This document shows positions 1-8,179 of a stretch of DNA of 10,207 nt, piece by piece. Position numbers and translations under genes: made by a program. Each line of letters starts with the position of its first letter. Position 1 is the stretch's first letter. This DNA comes from an uncultured Sphingorhabdus sp. (lineage in GTDB: Bacteria > Pseudomonadota > Alphaproteobacteria > Sphingomonadales > Sphingomonadaceae): the NCBI GenBank assembly GCA_937873665.1, contig CALMYW010000525.1, positions 1 through 10,207 of the forward strand, written 5' to 3'. The notes under the pieces were generated by a model. It saw only the letters and a list, made by a program, of their open reading frames with translations. It ran no database searches and was not told the origin of the DNA.

Positions 1-54
1 ATTCTCGCGCTGGCGGTCACCGCCCATCCCGATTTCGACGATACCCCGCTGTTC
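1..54 (+). pseudogene. Host reading frame interrupted by the transposon (fragment)
   Basis: The bases outside the left inverted repeat stay open in frame 1 and read ILALAVTAHPDFDDTPLF, with mostly G or C at third codon positions. Read on into the transposon, the frame gains 15 residues and stops at TAA 100-102, so the insertion would truncate this protein. I do not recognise the family from 18 residues. The opposite strand also has an open frame here, so the coding strand is a judgement. Function is unknown. Confidence 0.35.
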
Positions 55-110
55 GGCGTCACCTCAAGGTTTGTGCGCCAGACAACGATTTGGCGGACAT
101 AATGAGAACA
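55..110 (+). repeat. Left terminal inverted repeat (IRL)
   Basis: This matches the reverse complement of 10151-10206 at 54 of 56 positions, with the outermost 40 bases identical. It ends four bases before the tnpA stop codon. The usual Tn3-family repeat is about 38 bp, so the conserved stretch is longer than needed for an ordinary transposase-binding end. It starts GGCGTC rather than the common GGGG of Tn3 and Tn21. Confidence 0.95.
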
Positions 111-114
111 CTGG

Positions 115-3084
115 CTATGCCACGAGTTTGAGGCGGGCCATGGGATCGTTGAGGGTGCGGAACTCGCCAGGGGAGAGCCGGTTTGCCCTTTGCCACAGAT
201 AGTCGCCGGTCAAACTGATATGCACCCAGCCCATCGGCGAGAGATGGGCAAGCAGCGCATCATCGAAGGTGCCGCCGGATGATTGGAGATGCTGGGCGGC
301 CCTGTCCATATAGACGGTGTTCCAGTAAGAAATCGCCGCGATCAGCAGATTGAGGCCCGATGCCCGATATTCCTGATTCTCGATCGAGCGATCGGTGAAC
401 CGCCCCTGTCGGTTGGTGTAGATCGCGGCGGCAAGGGTATGACGTGCTTCGCCTTTATTGAGGCCGGCCTGGCAGGCGCGACGCAAGTCGGGCTGTTCAA
501 GCCAGTCGAGCGCAAATAGCGTCCGCTCGATGCGGCCGAGTTCGGCCAGCGCAAAATCCAGCCTGTTCTGGCGCTTGTAGGCGGCCAGCTTGCGCAGGAT
601 CGCGGAGGGCGCAACGGCTCCTTCCTTAATGGAGGCGACGATCCTGACGATGTCATCCCAATCGGCTTCGATCGCCGCCGTCTTGATCGTGCGGCCCATG
701 AGGCTTTCGATGCCTTTGTAGGTCGAAGGCGCGGCGATCGAGCCGAGTTTCCGGTCGGCGATGTCGCGCAGACGGGGCACGAACCGGAAGCCGAGAAGAT
801 GGCAAAGGGCAAAGACATGGTCCGTCGCGCCGCCGGTATCAGTGTAATGCTCATGCAGCGGTAGCGCGCCGGCGCCGAGCATCAGGCCATCCAGCACGTA
901 GGGGGCCTCGCCGGCGGTGGCCGACATGATCCGCGATCCGAACGAGGCAAAATGATCGGACAGGTGGGAGTAGATCTTCAGGCCCGGCTCGCTGCCATAT
1001 TTCGCATTGATGTCGGCCGCCGCCGATCGGTTGCGGCCCGAGCGGAAGAACTGCCCATCGGAGGATGAACTAGTGCCGGCTCCCCAATGGCGCGTGAAAG
1101 GAAGATCATGGTGCGCGGCAACGATCATCCCCAACGCGGCCTGATAGTTTTCGGGCGACAAATACCAGTTGTGGGTCCAGGCAAGCTGGGCGTAGCTCAC
1201 CCCGTCGCTGGCGTTGGCCATGCGCTCTAGACCCAGATTCGATCCATCAGCGAGAATGGCGGCGAGGATCGCGTGCGGGTTGTCATGCTCCTTGCCGGAC
1301 CGAAGATCGCGAAATGCGCTCAGGAACCCGGTGCGCTCGGCCACCTCGACCAGGAGTTCGGTGATCCGCACGCGCGGAAGCAAGGCGTCGAGCCTGCGAT
1401 CGAGAGCCTCCGCCTCGGGTGGAGTGATCGCCGGCATGGGTTGCAGCTTGAGCCGGTCGCGTTCGAGCGCCACGCCCGCGAGCCTGTTCGCCTTGAGTTG
1501 CTTGGCGAAACGGCGCAGCCGCCAGTCGAGCGTCCTTGCCCGCTCCTCCAGATAGGCGGCCGCATCGGTCTGGAATGGCAGGCTGTCGGCCACCTTATCG
1601 GCATCGCGTCGACTCAGCAAATAGGTGTCGAAGCGGCGATAATTGCGGGTTCCTTCGACCCATATGTCGCCGGCGCGCAACCGATCGCGCAGCGTGGCCA
1701 TGATGGCCGTCTCGTATCGCCGGCGATCGACCTGGCCACCTTCGGTGATGAGGCGCTTCCACTGCCGGTTGGCGAATGGGAGCGGAACGCCCTCGGGCAG
1801 GCTGCGGGCCTTGCGGGCATTGGTATCGCGGATGACCTCGATGGCCTTGACCAGTTGCGATCCGCTCCCCGATGCCTTGAACGTGAATGTATCGAGGAAA
1901 GCCGGGCTGAACCGCCGCAGCGTCGCATAGCGACCAGTCGCCGCGACAAGCGCATCTTCGCCCGCCAGCTCGGCCAGCGCATCGACCTGCGATTTGGCTG
2001 CGACCAGTCTGTGCCAGCCTACCGCTTCGTCGATCAGTTCGAGCGGATTACCGCCATGTTCGACCGCCTCTCCCAGCGCGGCGATCGTCGCGCCGAACAG
2101 CCGCATAAGTTCGCCGACCGAGCGGATGCTGTCCTGATAGCGCCTTTCCCGCCCGCGCCGCGCCCGTGTGAACAGGCTTCCGACAAGCCTGTCGAACATC
2201 TGGATCGCACCATCGGCGAGCCTGGCATCGAGGTCGATGACCGCCGCGATCAGCGTCGCGCGGCGCCTGTTAAGGCTATAATCGGAGAGCAGGAACGCCG
2301 GCGCAACGCCACCTTCGCGCATGAACTGCGCGAACCGGAAGTCGGGGATTTTCGCGCCGATCGCCGGGTCGATGCCGATTCCGCGCACATAGCGTAGCCG
2401 TTCCAGCAGCCCGTTGATGTTCGCCGTGGTGGGCGCTTCCTCGAAATTGCGCAGCCAGGCCAGCGGCGTCATGCCGAAGTCGCTGTTGTTGACGATCAGA
2501 TCATCGATCCGCGCCAGTTCGGCATGACCCAGGCTTTCGACAATGAGCGCCGCCGCGGCTTTGCGGGCGCGTGCCCTGCCGGCGAGGCCCGCACGTTCGA
2601 GCGTGTCTGCCGATGGAAGAATGAAGCGTTCCTGCTTCAGCCCCTCCATCAATGCGCGGACAATAGGTTCGCCCCGATCGGTCCGCTCCGCAGCTCTTGC
2701 GGCGAGATCGAGCGCGAGCGGTATATCCCCTCGCCGAAAAGGGTGTAGCCCCAGATGCCGTGCCGCAATGTCGGCATGATCGTTACGTGTTTGCGCGCGC
2801 TGGCCATAGTCGGCGAACGCATCAACATCGACGAAGAGCTGGGCGGCGAGATAGTGAAGGACCGCATCGGGGACGTCGACGTCGGGCTGCAAACCGAAGC
2901 CGGGATGCCGCATAAGCGCGATCTGCGTTGCCAGACCGAGGCGGTTGGCAGGGCGATAGCGGCGACCGACCAGTTCGAGATCCTCGGCGGCAAGGGTATA
3001 GTGGCCGACGATCGCGGTTTCGTCATGGGGGATATCGAACAGGCGACGCCTTTCTTCTCCGGTCAATAATCGCCGCCGCGCCAT
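115..3084 (-). CDS. tnpA: Tn3-family transposase TnpA
   Basis: This DDE transposase of 989 residues binds the terminal repeats and carries out replicative transposition, forming a cointegrate. The length is standard for the family. The catalytic core can be placed: Asp676 in SSSDGQ, Asp749 in HYTDTGG and Glu879 in LNKGEARH, at offsets that match the known Tn4430 triad (D679, D751, E881). Other family signatures are ADGSNLGL (about 612-619), ENQEYRASGLNLL (about 902-914) and WNTVY (921-925). The ATG at 3084 has GGAGG just upstream on the coding strand and the N-terminus MARRRLLTGEER is typical. It is divergent from tnpR across the res region. The stop codon lies against IRL, as usual when tnpA is terminal. 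No frameshift or lost key residue was seen, so it is probably active. Confidence 0.97.
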   Translation of the reverse strand: MARRRLLTGEERRRLFDIPHDETAIVGHYTLAAEDLELVGRRYRPANRLGLATQIALMRHPGFGLQPDVDVPDAVLHYLAAQLFVDVDAFADYGQRAQTRNDHADIAARHLGLHPFRRGDIPLALDLAARAAERTDRGEPIVRALMEGLKQERFILPSADTLERAGLAGRARARKAAAALIVESLGHAELARIDDLIVNNSDFGMTPLAWLRNFEEAPTTANINGLLERLRYVRGIGIDPAIGAKIPDFRFAQFMREGGVAPAFLLSDYSLNRRRATLIAAVIDLDARLADGAIQMFDRLVGSLFTRARRGRERRYQDSIRSVGELMRLFGATIAALGEAVEHGGNPLELIDEAVGWHRLVAAKSQVDALAELAGEDALVAATGRYATLRRFSPAFLDTFTFKASGSGSQLVKAIEVIRDTNARKARSLPEGVPLPFANRQWKRLITEGGQVDRRRYETAIMATLRDRLRAGDIWVEGTRNYRRFDTYLLSRRDADKVADSLPFQTDAAAYLEERARTLDWRLRRFAKQLKANRLAGVALERDRLKLQPMPAITPPEAEALDRRLDALLPRVRITELLVEVAERTGFLSAFRDLRSGKEHDNPHAILAAILADGSNLGLERMANASDGVSYAQLAWTHNWYLSPENYQAALGMIVAAHHDLPFTRHWGAGTSSSSDGQFFRSGRNRSAAADINAKYGSEPGLKIYSHLSDHFASFGSRIMSATAGEAPYVLDGLMLGAGALPLHEHYTDTGGATDHVFALCHLLGFRFVPRLRDIADRKLGSIAAPSTYKGIESLMGRTIKTAAIEADWDDIVRIVASIKEGAVAPSAILRKLAAYKRQNRLDFALAELGRIERTLFALDWLEQPDLRRACQAGLNKGEARHTLAAAIYTNRQGRFTDRSIENQEYRASGLNLLIAAISYWNTVYMDRAAQHLQSSGGTFDDALLAHLSPMGWVHISLTGDYLWQRANRLSPGEFRTLNDPMARLKLVA

Positions 3085-3119
3085 CCTGCCTCCATCCCGA
3101 GTCGAGAGCGACAGGCTAG

Positions 3120-3239
3120 CGTCAATCTGGAGTATAGCCTAACCGGACGTCAGGATGCAGCGGCGGTTTCTGTCAGGATAGGGTTATGGCAAGCATTTAT
3201 TGACGCATGTTCCGCCGTGTCATAGAATTCAACCTGACA
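3120..3239. other. Candidate res site between tnpA and tnpR
   Basis: The 173 bp between the divergent tnpA and tnpR starts is where Tn3-type elements keep res, and it holds a plausible three-part arrangement. Near tnpA, CGTC (3120-3123) and GACG (3146-3149) frame 30 bp centred on AGTATA (3131-3136), a candidate crossover subsite I. A middle stretch starts TGTCAGGATAGG (3171) and ends TTGACG (3205), with a direct copy of GTCAGGAT at 3149 and 3172. Next to tnpR, TGTCA (3218-3222) and TGACA (3235-3239) form a 22-bp dyad. On the minus strand AGTATA reads TATACT, a possible -10 for tnpA without a clear -35. The subsite assignment is inference from spacing and dyads. Confidence 0.6.
3200..3228 (+). 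promoter_or_regulatory. Sigma-70-type promoter of tnpR
   Basis: TTGACG (3200-3205) and TAGAAT (3223-3228) are separated by exactly 17 bp, and each matches the consensus at five of six positions. Transcription would start near 3235, leaving a short leader to the tnpR ATG at 3258 with GGAGG at 3248-3252. The -10 lies inside the TGTCA/TGACA dyad next to tnpR, so resolvase bound there would block its own promoter. This is the usual autoregulation in Tn3-type elements. Confidence 0.65.
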
Positions 3240-3257
3240 TTTTGACCGGAGGCGGCG

Positions 3258-3818
3258 ATGAAAGGCCAGAGGATCGGTTACGTCCGGGTGAGCACATTCG
3301 ATCAGAATGTCGATCGCCAGTTGGACGGGCAGTCGCTCGACCGGATTTTCACCGACAAGGCATCGGGCAAGGACATCAACCGCCCCGAACTCGATGCCAT
3401 GCTCGCCTTCGCCCGCGAGGGTGACACCGTCGTGGTCCACAGCATGGATCGATTGGCGCGTAATCTCGACGATCTGCGCAAACTGGTTCAGTCCCTCACC
3501 AAAAGAGGCGTCCGGATCGAGTTCGTGAAGGAAAGCCTGGCCTTCTCGGGCGAGGATTCCCCGATGGCCAACCTGATGCTCTCGGTCATGGGTGCGTTCG
3601 CCGAATTCGAGCGCGCCCTGATCCGGGAGCGGCAGCGCGAAGGCATTGCGGTCGCTAGACAACGCGGTGCTTATCGCGGGCGGAAACGTTCCCTCTCCGA
3701 CGAAATGGTCGCCGAGCTGCACCGCCGTGTTGATGACGGCGAGCGCAAGGCCGTCATCGCCCGTGACCTGGGGATCAGTCGCGAAACCCTCTACCAGTAT
3801 CTCCGCGCTGCCACCTGA
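3258..3818 (+). CDS. tnpR: Serine resolvase TnpR
   Basis: This small serine recombinase (186 residues) resolves cointegrates at res. The N-terminal catalytic domain begins RIGYVRVSTFDQN with nucleophile Ser12 and Arg10. Further active-site arginines are visible around Arg42 (NRPELD), Arg65 and Arg68 (SMDRLARNL) and Arg123-Arg125 (IRERQREG). The long E helix spans roughly residues 100-135, and a Hin-type helix-turn-helix (about 145-183, including IARDLGISRETLYQYL) binds DNA. The length matches Tn3/gamma-delta resolvases. ATG at 3258 has GGAGG five bases upstream. The gene is divergent from tnpA and convergent with the ATP-grasp gene that ends the chr operon, with 84 bp between them and no clear terminator. 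Confidence 0.96.
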   Translation: MKGQRIGYVRVSTFDQNVDRQLDGQSLDRIFTDKASGKDINRPELDAMLAFAREGDTVVVHSMDRLARNLDDLRKLVQSLTKRGVRIEFVKESLAFSGEDSPMANLMLSVMGAFAEFERALIRERQREGIAVARQRGAYRGRKRSLSDEMVAELHRRVDDGERKAVIARDLGISRETLYQYLRAAT

Positions 3819-3902
3819 GCCGGTTTCACCCAGCCTCGCTCACCCTTAGGCTTGTCTGATTGATACGACCAATGTCACGTCTCTTGAATTGCTTGAATCA
3901 TA

Positions 3903-4982
3903 TCAATGAGGATTGGAGGTCTCCTTCGTCAAACGAATGGCAAGAGCGCGACCGATTGCCGCTGCGGCGACTGGCTGGACGGCGCTTGGCGGAAATGGTG
4001 CAACCGAACTAGCATTGATCTCGCAAAGCGCATAGGAGCCATCGCTGATGGCTTCACCAGGGCGAAATAGGAAGTCGGCGTCCCAAAGAAGCGGAAGATC
4101 GTGGTCGGCGATCGACAGCAACCTTTGCATCTCTGGAATCCAGCGATCCTCCATCGCTTTCCGTAAGGCTGCGAAGCGCGTCACCTCCGGTCCGAACATG
4201 GCGCGGCCCATCGGCTGTGGGGTTGACGACGTTGTATCAATGGCCGTTGGCGTCATCAGCGCAGTGATCAGGTTGTGCCCAAAGCCAACCACTCGGTGCC
4301 CGCACACGTAGCAGCGGACCATGCCCTCGGACGACTGCGGCTGATAAGCCTGATCGATCAGCACGCCGCCGTCGTTTAGAAACGGCACCCACCTTTCCAA
4401 GCACTCGGCTAGGCTGATGCGCTCCGATTTGCTTCCTTGGCGGGCCTCTTGAACTTTCACCGACGTTTTCAAAGCCGGAGCGTTTCCCGCTTCGTCTAGT
4501 TGGACACGCCATACATTCCTGCCGCCGTTGCCGTAGTTCGGCTTCAGCACGCGCGGGCCTGCGGCAAGATGTTCGGGGAAACGAGCGCGAAGGCCTTCAG
4601 CGTCCACGTATCGATCGACATCGCTGCCCCATTCCATGGATCGCGTTGTGTAGAGCACTTCCTTGACGCCGATTTTGGCGATCACGTCAGGATGCGCGCT
4701 GACGACAACGCCGCACCCCGCGACTTCGCGCAGCATTGGATCGAGCTGCGAGCGGTCGCCTGAAATGTCCAACGGATTCACCCAGACCAGCACTGCGTCG
4801 CACGACAGCAGCTCGTCCCGAATCTCGCGAACCGCCTCGTCCCTGTACAGTACAGGCCTTGCGGTCGCCCCGAGCGCCCGCAAGGCCTGCATTATCGGCC
4901 ACTGCCGGGCTTCATGAAAGCGATGCGTCCACTCGGCTGCTTGCCCACGCCAAAGAAGAGCGATGTTCGGGCCGGATGTCAT
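3903..4982 (-). CDS. ATP-grasp protein, Cj0069-like family
   Basis: This 359-residue protein has ATP-grasp features: a glycine-rich nucleotide loop with lysine, VLKPNYGNGGRNVW (145-158), and metal and ATP ligands near the C-terminus, with Asp301 and Asp303 in WDADFLF and CEINASS containing Glu321 and Asn323. It resembles the family named after Campylobacter Cj0069. ATP-grasp enzymes usually join a carboxylate to an amine or thiol through an acyl phosphate, but substrate and product cannot be told here. No signal peptide is seen, so it should be cytoplasmic. The ATG at 4982 has GGGGAG eight bases upstream. The frame is open further upstream but lacks a comparable start signal. It lies 88 bp after the dismutase on the same strand, as the last gene of the chr operon. 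By eye its codons are less GC-rich than those of chrA or chrB, suggesting separate acquisition. Confidence 0.72.
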   Translation of the reverse strand: MTSGPNIALLWRGQAAEWTHRFHEARQWPIMQALRALGATARPVLYRDEAVREIRDELLSCDAVLVWVNPLDISGDRSQLDPMLREVAGCGVVVSAHPDVIAKIGVKEVLYTTRSMEWGSDVDRYVDAEGLRARFPEHLAAGPRVLKPNYGNGGRNVWRVQLDEAGNAPALKTSVKVQEARQGSKSERISLAECLERWVPFLNDGGVLIDQAYQPQSSEGMVRCYVCGHRVVGFGHNLITALMTPTAIDTTSSTPQPMGRAMFGPEVTRFAALRKAMEDRWIPEMQRLLSIADHDLPLLWDADFLFRPGEAISDGSYALCEINASSVAPFPPSAVQPVAAAAIGRALAIRLTKETSNPH

Positions 4983-5070
4983 TGTTGCATCTCCCCATCG
5001 GACCTGTCCCCTTTGTGGTCGCGAACTCAGGTGTCGCGCAGCAGTGGGTGTTAAGCCACGGCGGTCGGGT

Positions 5071-5802
5071 TCAGCCGCCGCCGCGCAAAGCCGCGGCATA
5101 GCGCCGGTCGACCACTTCCCAGTCGATGTTGCGGAAGAAGGCGTCGACATATTTGGCGGCGGCGGTGCCGTAATCCATGTGGAAACTGTGCTCGTACATA
5201 TCGAGCGCGAGCAGCGGCACGCCGGCAATCGCACCGTGCATATGATCCCACGCCCAATGGTTGTGCAGCGAGCGCGTGTGGAGATTGTAGACGAGCACGC
5301 ACCAGCCCGATCCGCCGGCAAGGCTCATCCCGGTACGGCGGAAGTCGGCTTCCCAGCGGTCGAACGAGCCGAACGCCGCGCCCAGCGCGTCGCGGATGGA
5401 ACCGGCTGCCTGGCCGTTGCCGCCGAGCCCGTCGAAATAGACCTCATGGAGCACGACCGAGCCGGTGCGGTGCAGCTCCTCGCGCTTCAATCCGCCATAG
5501 ACCACCGGCGGCAGGTCCGTGTCAGCGAGCGCGGCGGCAAGTCGTGTCTCGATCATATTCAGGGCCTTGACCGAGCCCGCATAATTGTTCTCGTGGTGCG
5601 ATGTGATCAGCCTTTCGGAGAGGCCGTGAAGCCTGGCGGGATTGAACCTGAGCGGCTTGACCTGATGATTTCCGGCAAAGGCGGGGACAGCCGCCGGCGC
5701 TGCGGCCGGCGTCTGCGCAGAGGCTTCGTTGATAGTCATGGCGGCGGCTCCGATGCCAAGAGTTGCGATTGCACTGCGTCGGGAAAGATGGTCGATCGTC
5801 AC
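5071..5802 (-). CDS. chrC: Exported Fe/Mn superoxide dismutase (ChrC type)
   Basis: This enzyme converts superoxide to hydrogen peroxide and oxygen. The 243-residue protein has the Fe/Mn SOD fold signatures: His69 or His70 in [10 protein letters not shown], His119 in [13 protein letters not shown], and Asp201 and His205 in [10 protein letters not shown] as metal ligands. The N-terminus carries a twin-arginine motif ([15 protein letters not shown]), giving probable Tat export to the periplasm, with cleavage near ASA (residues 27-29). The start is GTG at 5802. It is favoured because GAAGGAG (5809-5815) sits six bases upstream, overlaps the chrA stop and suggests translational coupling. A dismutase after chrBA is the chrC gene of TnOtChr-type determinants, thought to counter oxidants made when Cr(VI) is reduced. 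Whether iron or manganese is used cannot be decided. Confidence 0.92.
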   Translation of the reverse strand: MTIDHLSRRSAIATLGIGAAAMTINEASAQTPAAAPAAVPAFAGNHQVKPLRFNPARLHGLSERLITSHHENNYAGSVKALNMIETRLAAALADTDLPPVVYGGLKREELHRTGSVVLHEVYFDGLGGNGQAAGSIRDALGAAFGSFDRWEADFRRTGMSLAGGSGWCVLVYNLHTRSLHNHWAWDHMHGAIAGVPLLALDMYEHSFHMDYGTAAAKYVDAFFRNIDWEVVDRRYAAALRGGG

Positions 5803-5813
5803 GCGTCACTCCT

Positions 5814-7211
5814 TCAGATGATCATTACATATGCGGCCCCGAGGACCGAGCAGACGCCGAGCACCGGCAGCATGCCGGCCTTGAACCGGAACATGGCGAG
5901 TATCGCACCCACCGCGAGCGCCAGCGCCGGCCAGTTGACGGACGTTAGGACTGGGAGATCGATGGTGCCGGCTGCGAACGGCACTTCGCGGACTTGCTCG
6001 AACAGAGTGTGGATACCAAACCAGACCGCCAGATTGAGGATCACGCCGACCACTGCGGCGGTGATCGCCGAAAGCGCGGCCGACAATGCGCGGTTGCCGC
6101 GCAGCCGCTCGATGAATGGCGCGCCGGCGAAGATCCACAGGAAGCATGGCAGGAAGGTAACCCAGGTGGTGAGGATTGCGCCGAAGGTCGCGGCGACGAG
6201 CGGCGGCAGCCCGGTCGCTTCGCGGAAGGCCGCGAGGAAGCCGACGAACTGCGTCACCATGATCAGCGGCCCGGGCGTGGTCTCGGCCATGCCGAGCCCG
6301 TCGAGCATCTCGCCGGGCTGGAGCCAGCCATAGGTCTCGACTGCCTCCTGCGCGACATAGGCGAGCACCGCATAGGCGCCGCCGAAGGTCACCACCGCCA
6401 TCTGGCTGAAGAAGGTGGCGATGCGGCTGAACACGTCGTCGGGGCCGAACGCGAACAGCAGCGCTGCGACCGGCCCGAGCCAGAGCAGCAGCAGGACGCC
6501 GGAGATGCGCAGCGACCAAGAGAGGTTCGGCCGGGCATGGTCGGGAAGGCCCTCGCCAAGAGCGGTGTCGCGGTCGTGGATTATCTCAGCGCCGGCGGGA
6601 CCATGTCCGCCGCCGCCCTTGAATGCGGCGTAACCAGCGCGGCCACTGAAGAAGCCGATCAGCGCGGCGGCAAGCACGATCAGCGGGAAGGGCACGTCGA
6701 GCACGAAGATCGCGACGAACGCCAGCGCGGCAAAACCGCGCATGACGTTGTTCTTCAAGGCACGCGAACCCACCCGGACCACCGCCTGTAGCACCACCGC
6801 CAGCACGGCGGCCTTCAATCCGAAGAACAATCCCTCGACCAGCGGCACTTCGCCGAGCAGCACATAGACATAGCTGAGCCCTAAAATCGCGAGGAAGCCG
6901 GGCAGCACGAATAGCGCGCCCGCGACCAGGCCGCCCTTGGTCTTATGGAGCAACCAGCCAATATAGACAGCTAGCTGTTGCGCTTCAGGGCCGGGCAGCA
7001 GCATGCAATAGTTGAGCGCGTGGAGGAACCGCTCCTCGCCGATCCAGCGCTTCTCCTCGACCAGGATGCGATGCATCACCGCTATCTGGCCCGCCGGTCC
7101 GCCGAAGCTGAGCAGCGCGACCCTGATCCAGACGCGCACCGCCTCGCCAAAGCTGATGCCGTGCTCGTGCAGCGTCTCGACTGCGATTTCAGCGCGTGCG
7201 CTGGCCTCCAT
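5814..7211 (-). CDS. chrA: Chromate efflux transporter ChrA
   Basis: This inner-membrane transporter of the CHR superfamily exports chromate from the cytoplasm using the membrane potential. At 465 residues it is a long-chain, two-domain ChrA. The N-terminal half has SFGGPAGQIAVM (about 35-46) and LLPGPEAQQLA (71-81). A charged, glycine-rich loop (about 195-230) separates it from a homologous C-terminal half with TFGGAYAVLAYV (275-286) and ETTPGPLIMVTQFVGF (310-325). About ten or more hydrophobic segments can be counted. The ATG at 7211 lies two bases past the chrB stop, with AGAGGA inside the chrB tail as ribosome site, so the two are almost certainly cotranslated. Sulfate, a chromate analogue, is a conceivable alternative substrate, but chrB and chrC beside it make chromate clearly the better call. 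Confidence 0.96.
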   Translation of the reverse strand: MEASARAEIAVETLHEHGISFGEAVRVWIRVALLSFGGPAGQIAVMHRILVEEKRWIGEERFLHALNYCMLLPGPEAQQLAVYIGWLLHKTKGGLVAGALFVLPGFLAILGLSYVYVLLGEVPLVEGLFFGLKAAVLAVVLQAVVRVGSRALKNNVMRGFAALAFVAIFVLDVPFPLIVLAAALIGFFSGRAGYAAFKGGGGHGPAGAEIIHDRDTALGEGLPDHARPNLSWSLRISGVLLLLWLGPVAALLFAFGPDDVFSRIATFFSQMAVVTFGGAYAVLAYVAQEAVETYGWLQPGEMLDGLGMAETTPGPLIMVTQFVGFLAAFREATGLPPLVAATFGAILTTWVTFLPCFLWIFAGAPFIERLRGNRALSAALSAITAAVVGVILNLAVWFGIHTLFEQVREVPFAAGTIDLPVLTSVNWPALALAVGAILAMFRFKAGMLPVLGVCSVLGAAYVMII

Positions 7212-7213
7212 CT

Positions 7214-8164
7214 TTAGTCCTCTTTTCGCCGGGTGAAGTGAGCATAGAATCCGTCGAGCGCGGTCGATCCGCGCGCGATCCGCTCCTCGTCGTCGTCGGT
7301 GCCGGCACAGATGCCGGCGATAAGCGCGCTCACTCCCGGAGTTTCCGGGCGCTCGAACCGAGCATCGGCAATATCAAGGTCGTGAACAATTTCGCCGAGC
7401 GCCCGCAGCGCGGGGTCGGTCTCGAGACCGGTGAGGAACACCAAGGTCTCGAAGGAGCAGCGGTCGCCTTCGTGGGTGAACTCAGCGTCCGCCATGTCGA
7501 ACCTCAGTTCGTCAGGCTCCGGCACATATCCTTTGCCCTCGACGAACTTGAAGCTCGCCTCGGGGTCGATGAAGCGGCGAATGAGCCAGGCGGACGCGAT
7601 GCGATCGACATGGACATGGCGGCGCGTCACCCAAACGCGGCGCTTTAGCTCCGCCGGGGTCAGCTCGGGCGCACCGGGGCCGCTCACATCGGGATGTTGG
7701 TGAGAGCGGCGGTCCGCCTCGGTGATGGCGGCCTGTGCCGCCTGCCGACCATGCGCACCGAAAAAGTCGATCGCGGCGACCTCGTTCAGGCGTTTGCGCA
7801 GGCGGCCCACATCCGCCGCCGCGACATACTCGCCCTCACACAGCGCGCGCGCCTCGCGTGCCAACTCCTCATAGTCGGCGTCACGCGCAGCGTCGAACAC
7901 TCCGCGCAGCTCCGCATCGCCCATGCCGCCGACAAGGCGCGCTTCGAGGATCAGCGCCTCGCCGCCATTTTCGGTGATCTCGCGATGCAGTTCTTCGAAC
8001 AGCGCGCGCGTGTCCTCGCGATTGGGGAGCGCATGGACGGCGTTCTTGAGCGGCGCGGCCCCGATCGCCTGCAAACGCCGCCAGACCTTCACCCGCAAAT
8101 AGGCAGGCTTAGCCGGAAGCTGCGGGATCAGGAGCAACCAAGGGGAAGCTTGTGTGTTTGTCAT
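7214..8164 (-). CDS. chrB: Chromate-sensing regulator ChrB
   Basis: ChrB proteins are chromate-responsive regulators of chr operons in alphaproteobacteria and beta relatives. The 316 residues show the N-terminal ChrB region (PWLLLIPQLPAKPAYLRVKVWRR, here about 8-30, followed by GAAPLKNAVHALP) and the C-terminal ChrB domain with WVTRRHVHVDRIASAWLIRR (about 178-197), FTHEGDRCSFETL (229-241) and VHDLDIAD (260-267). The clusters of His, Asp and Cys suit oxyanion or metal sensing. ATG at 8164 gives the normal family N-terminus but lacks a strong ribosome site, hinting at a short or weak leader. It is the first gene of the operon chrB-chrA-chrC-ATP-grasp, starts in a 168-bp divergent promoter region, and probably regulates its own transcription. 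Confidence 0.94.
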   Translation of the reverse strand: MTNTQASPWLLLIPQLPAKPAYLRVKVWRRLQAIGAAPLKNAVHALPNREDTRALFEELHREITENGGEALILEARLVGGMGDAELRGVFDAARDADYEELAREARALCEGEYVAAADVGRLRKRLNEVAAIDFFGAHGRQAAQAAITEADRRSHQHPDVSGPGAPELTPAELKRRVWVTRRHVHVDRIASAWLIRRFIDPEASFKFVEGKGYVPEPDELRFDMADAEFTHEGDRCSFETLVFLTGLETDPALRALGEIVHDLDIADARFERPETPGVSALIAGICAGTDDDEERIARGSTALDGFYAHFTRRKED

Positions 8165-8179
8165 AGTTGTATCGTCACT

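Noticed and set aside
1273..2397. Long plus-strand open frame opposite tnpA
   Set aside because: It is the antisense shadow of a well-supported transposase in GC-rich DNA. It has no recognisable domain and no good start signal.
3859..3907. ATTGATA/TATCAAT inverted repeat and two CTTGAAT copies between tnpR and the ATP-grasp gene
   Set aside because: The arms are short and AT-rich and 35 bases apart. They do not make a convincing terminator or attachment site.
5000..5080. Small palindromes (GGAC-CT-GTCC; CGGCGG/CCGCCG) around the chrC stop
   Set aside because: These are short arms without a U-tract on the coding strand. They are insufficient for a terminator, and the downstream gene looks cotranscribed.
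4983..5321. N-terminal extension of the ATP-grasp frame into chrC
   Set aside because: The extension is antisense-free but out of frame with chrC and has a low-complexity, basic composition. The ATG at 4982 has a proper ribosome site and gives a sensible N-terminus.
4963..6333. Plus-strand frame of 456 codons across the chr operon
   Set aside because: It overlaps the start of the ATP-grasp gene, all of chrC and part of chrA on the other strand. Its composition is typical of a mirror frame.
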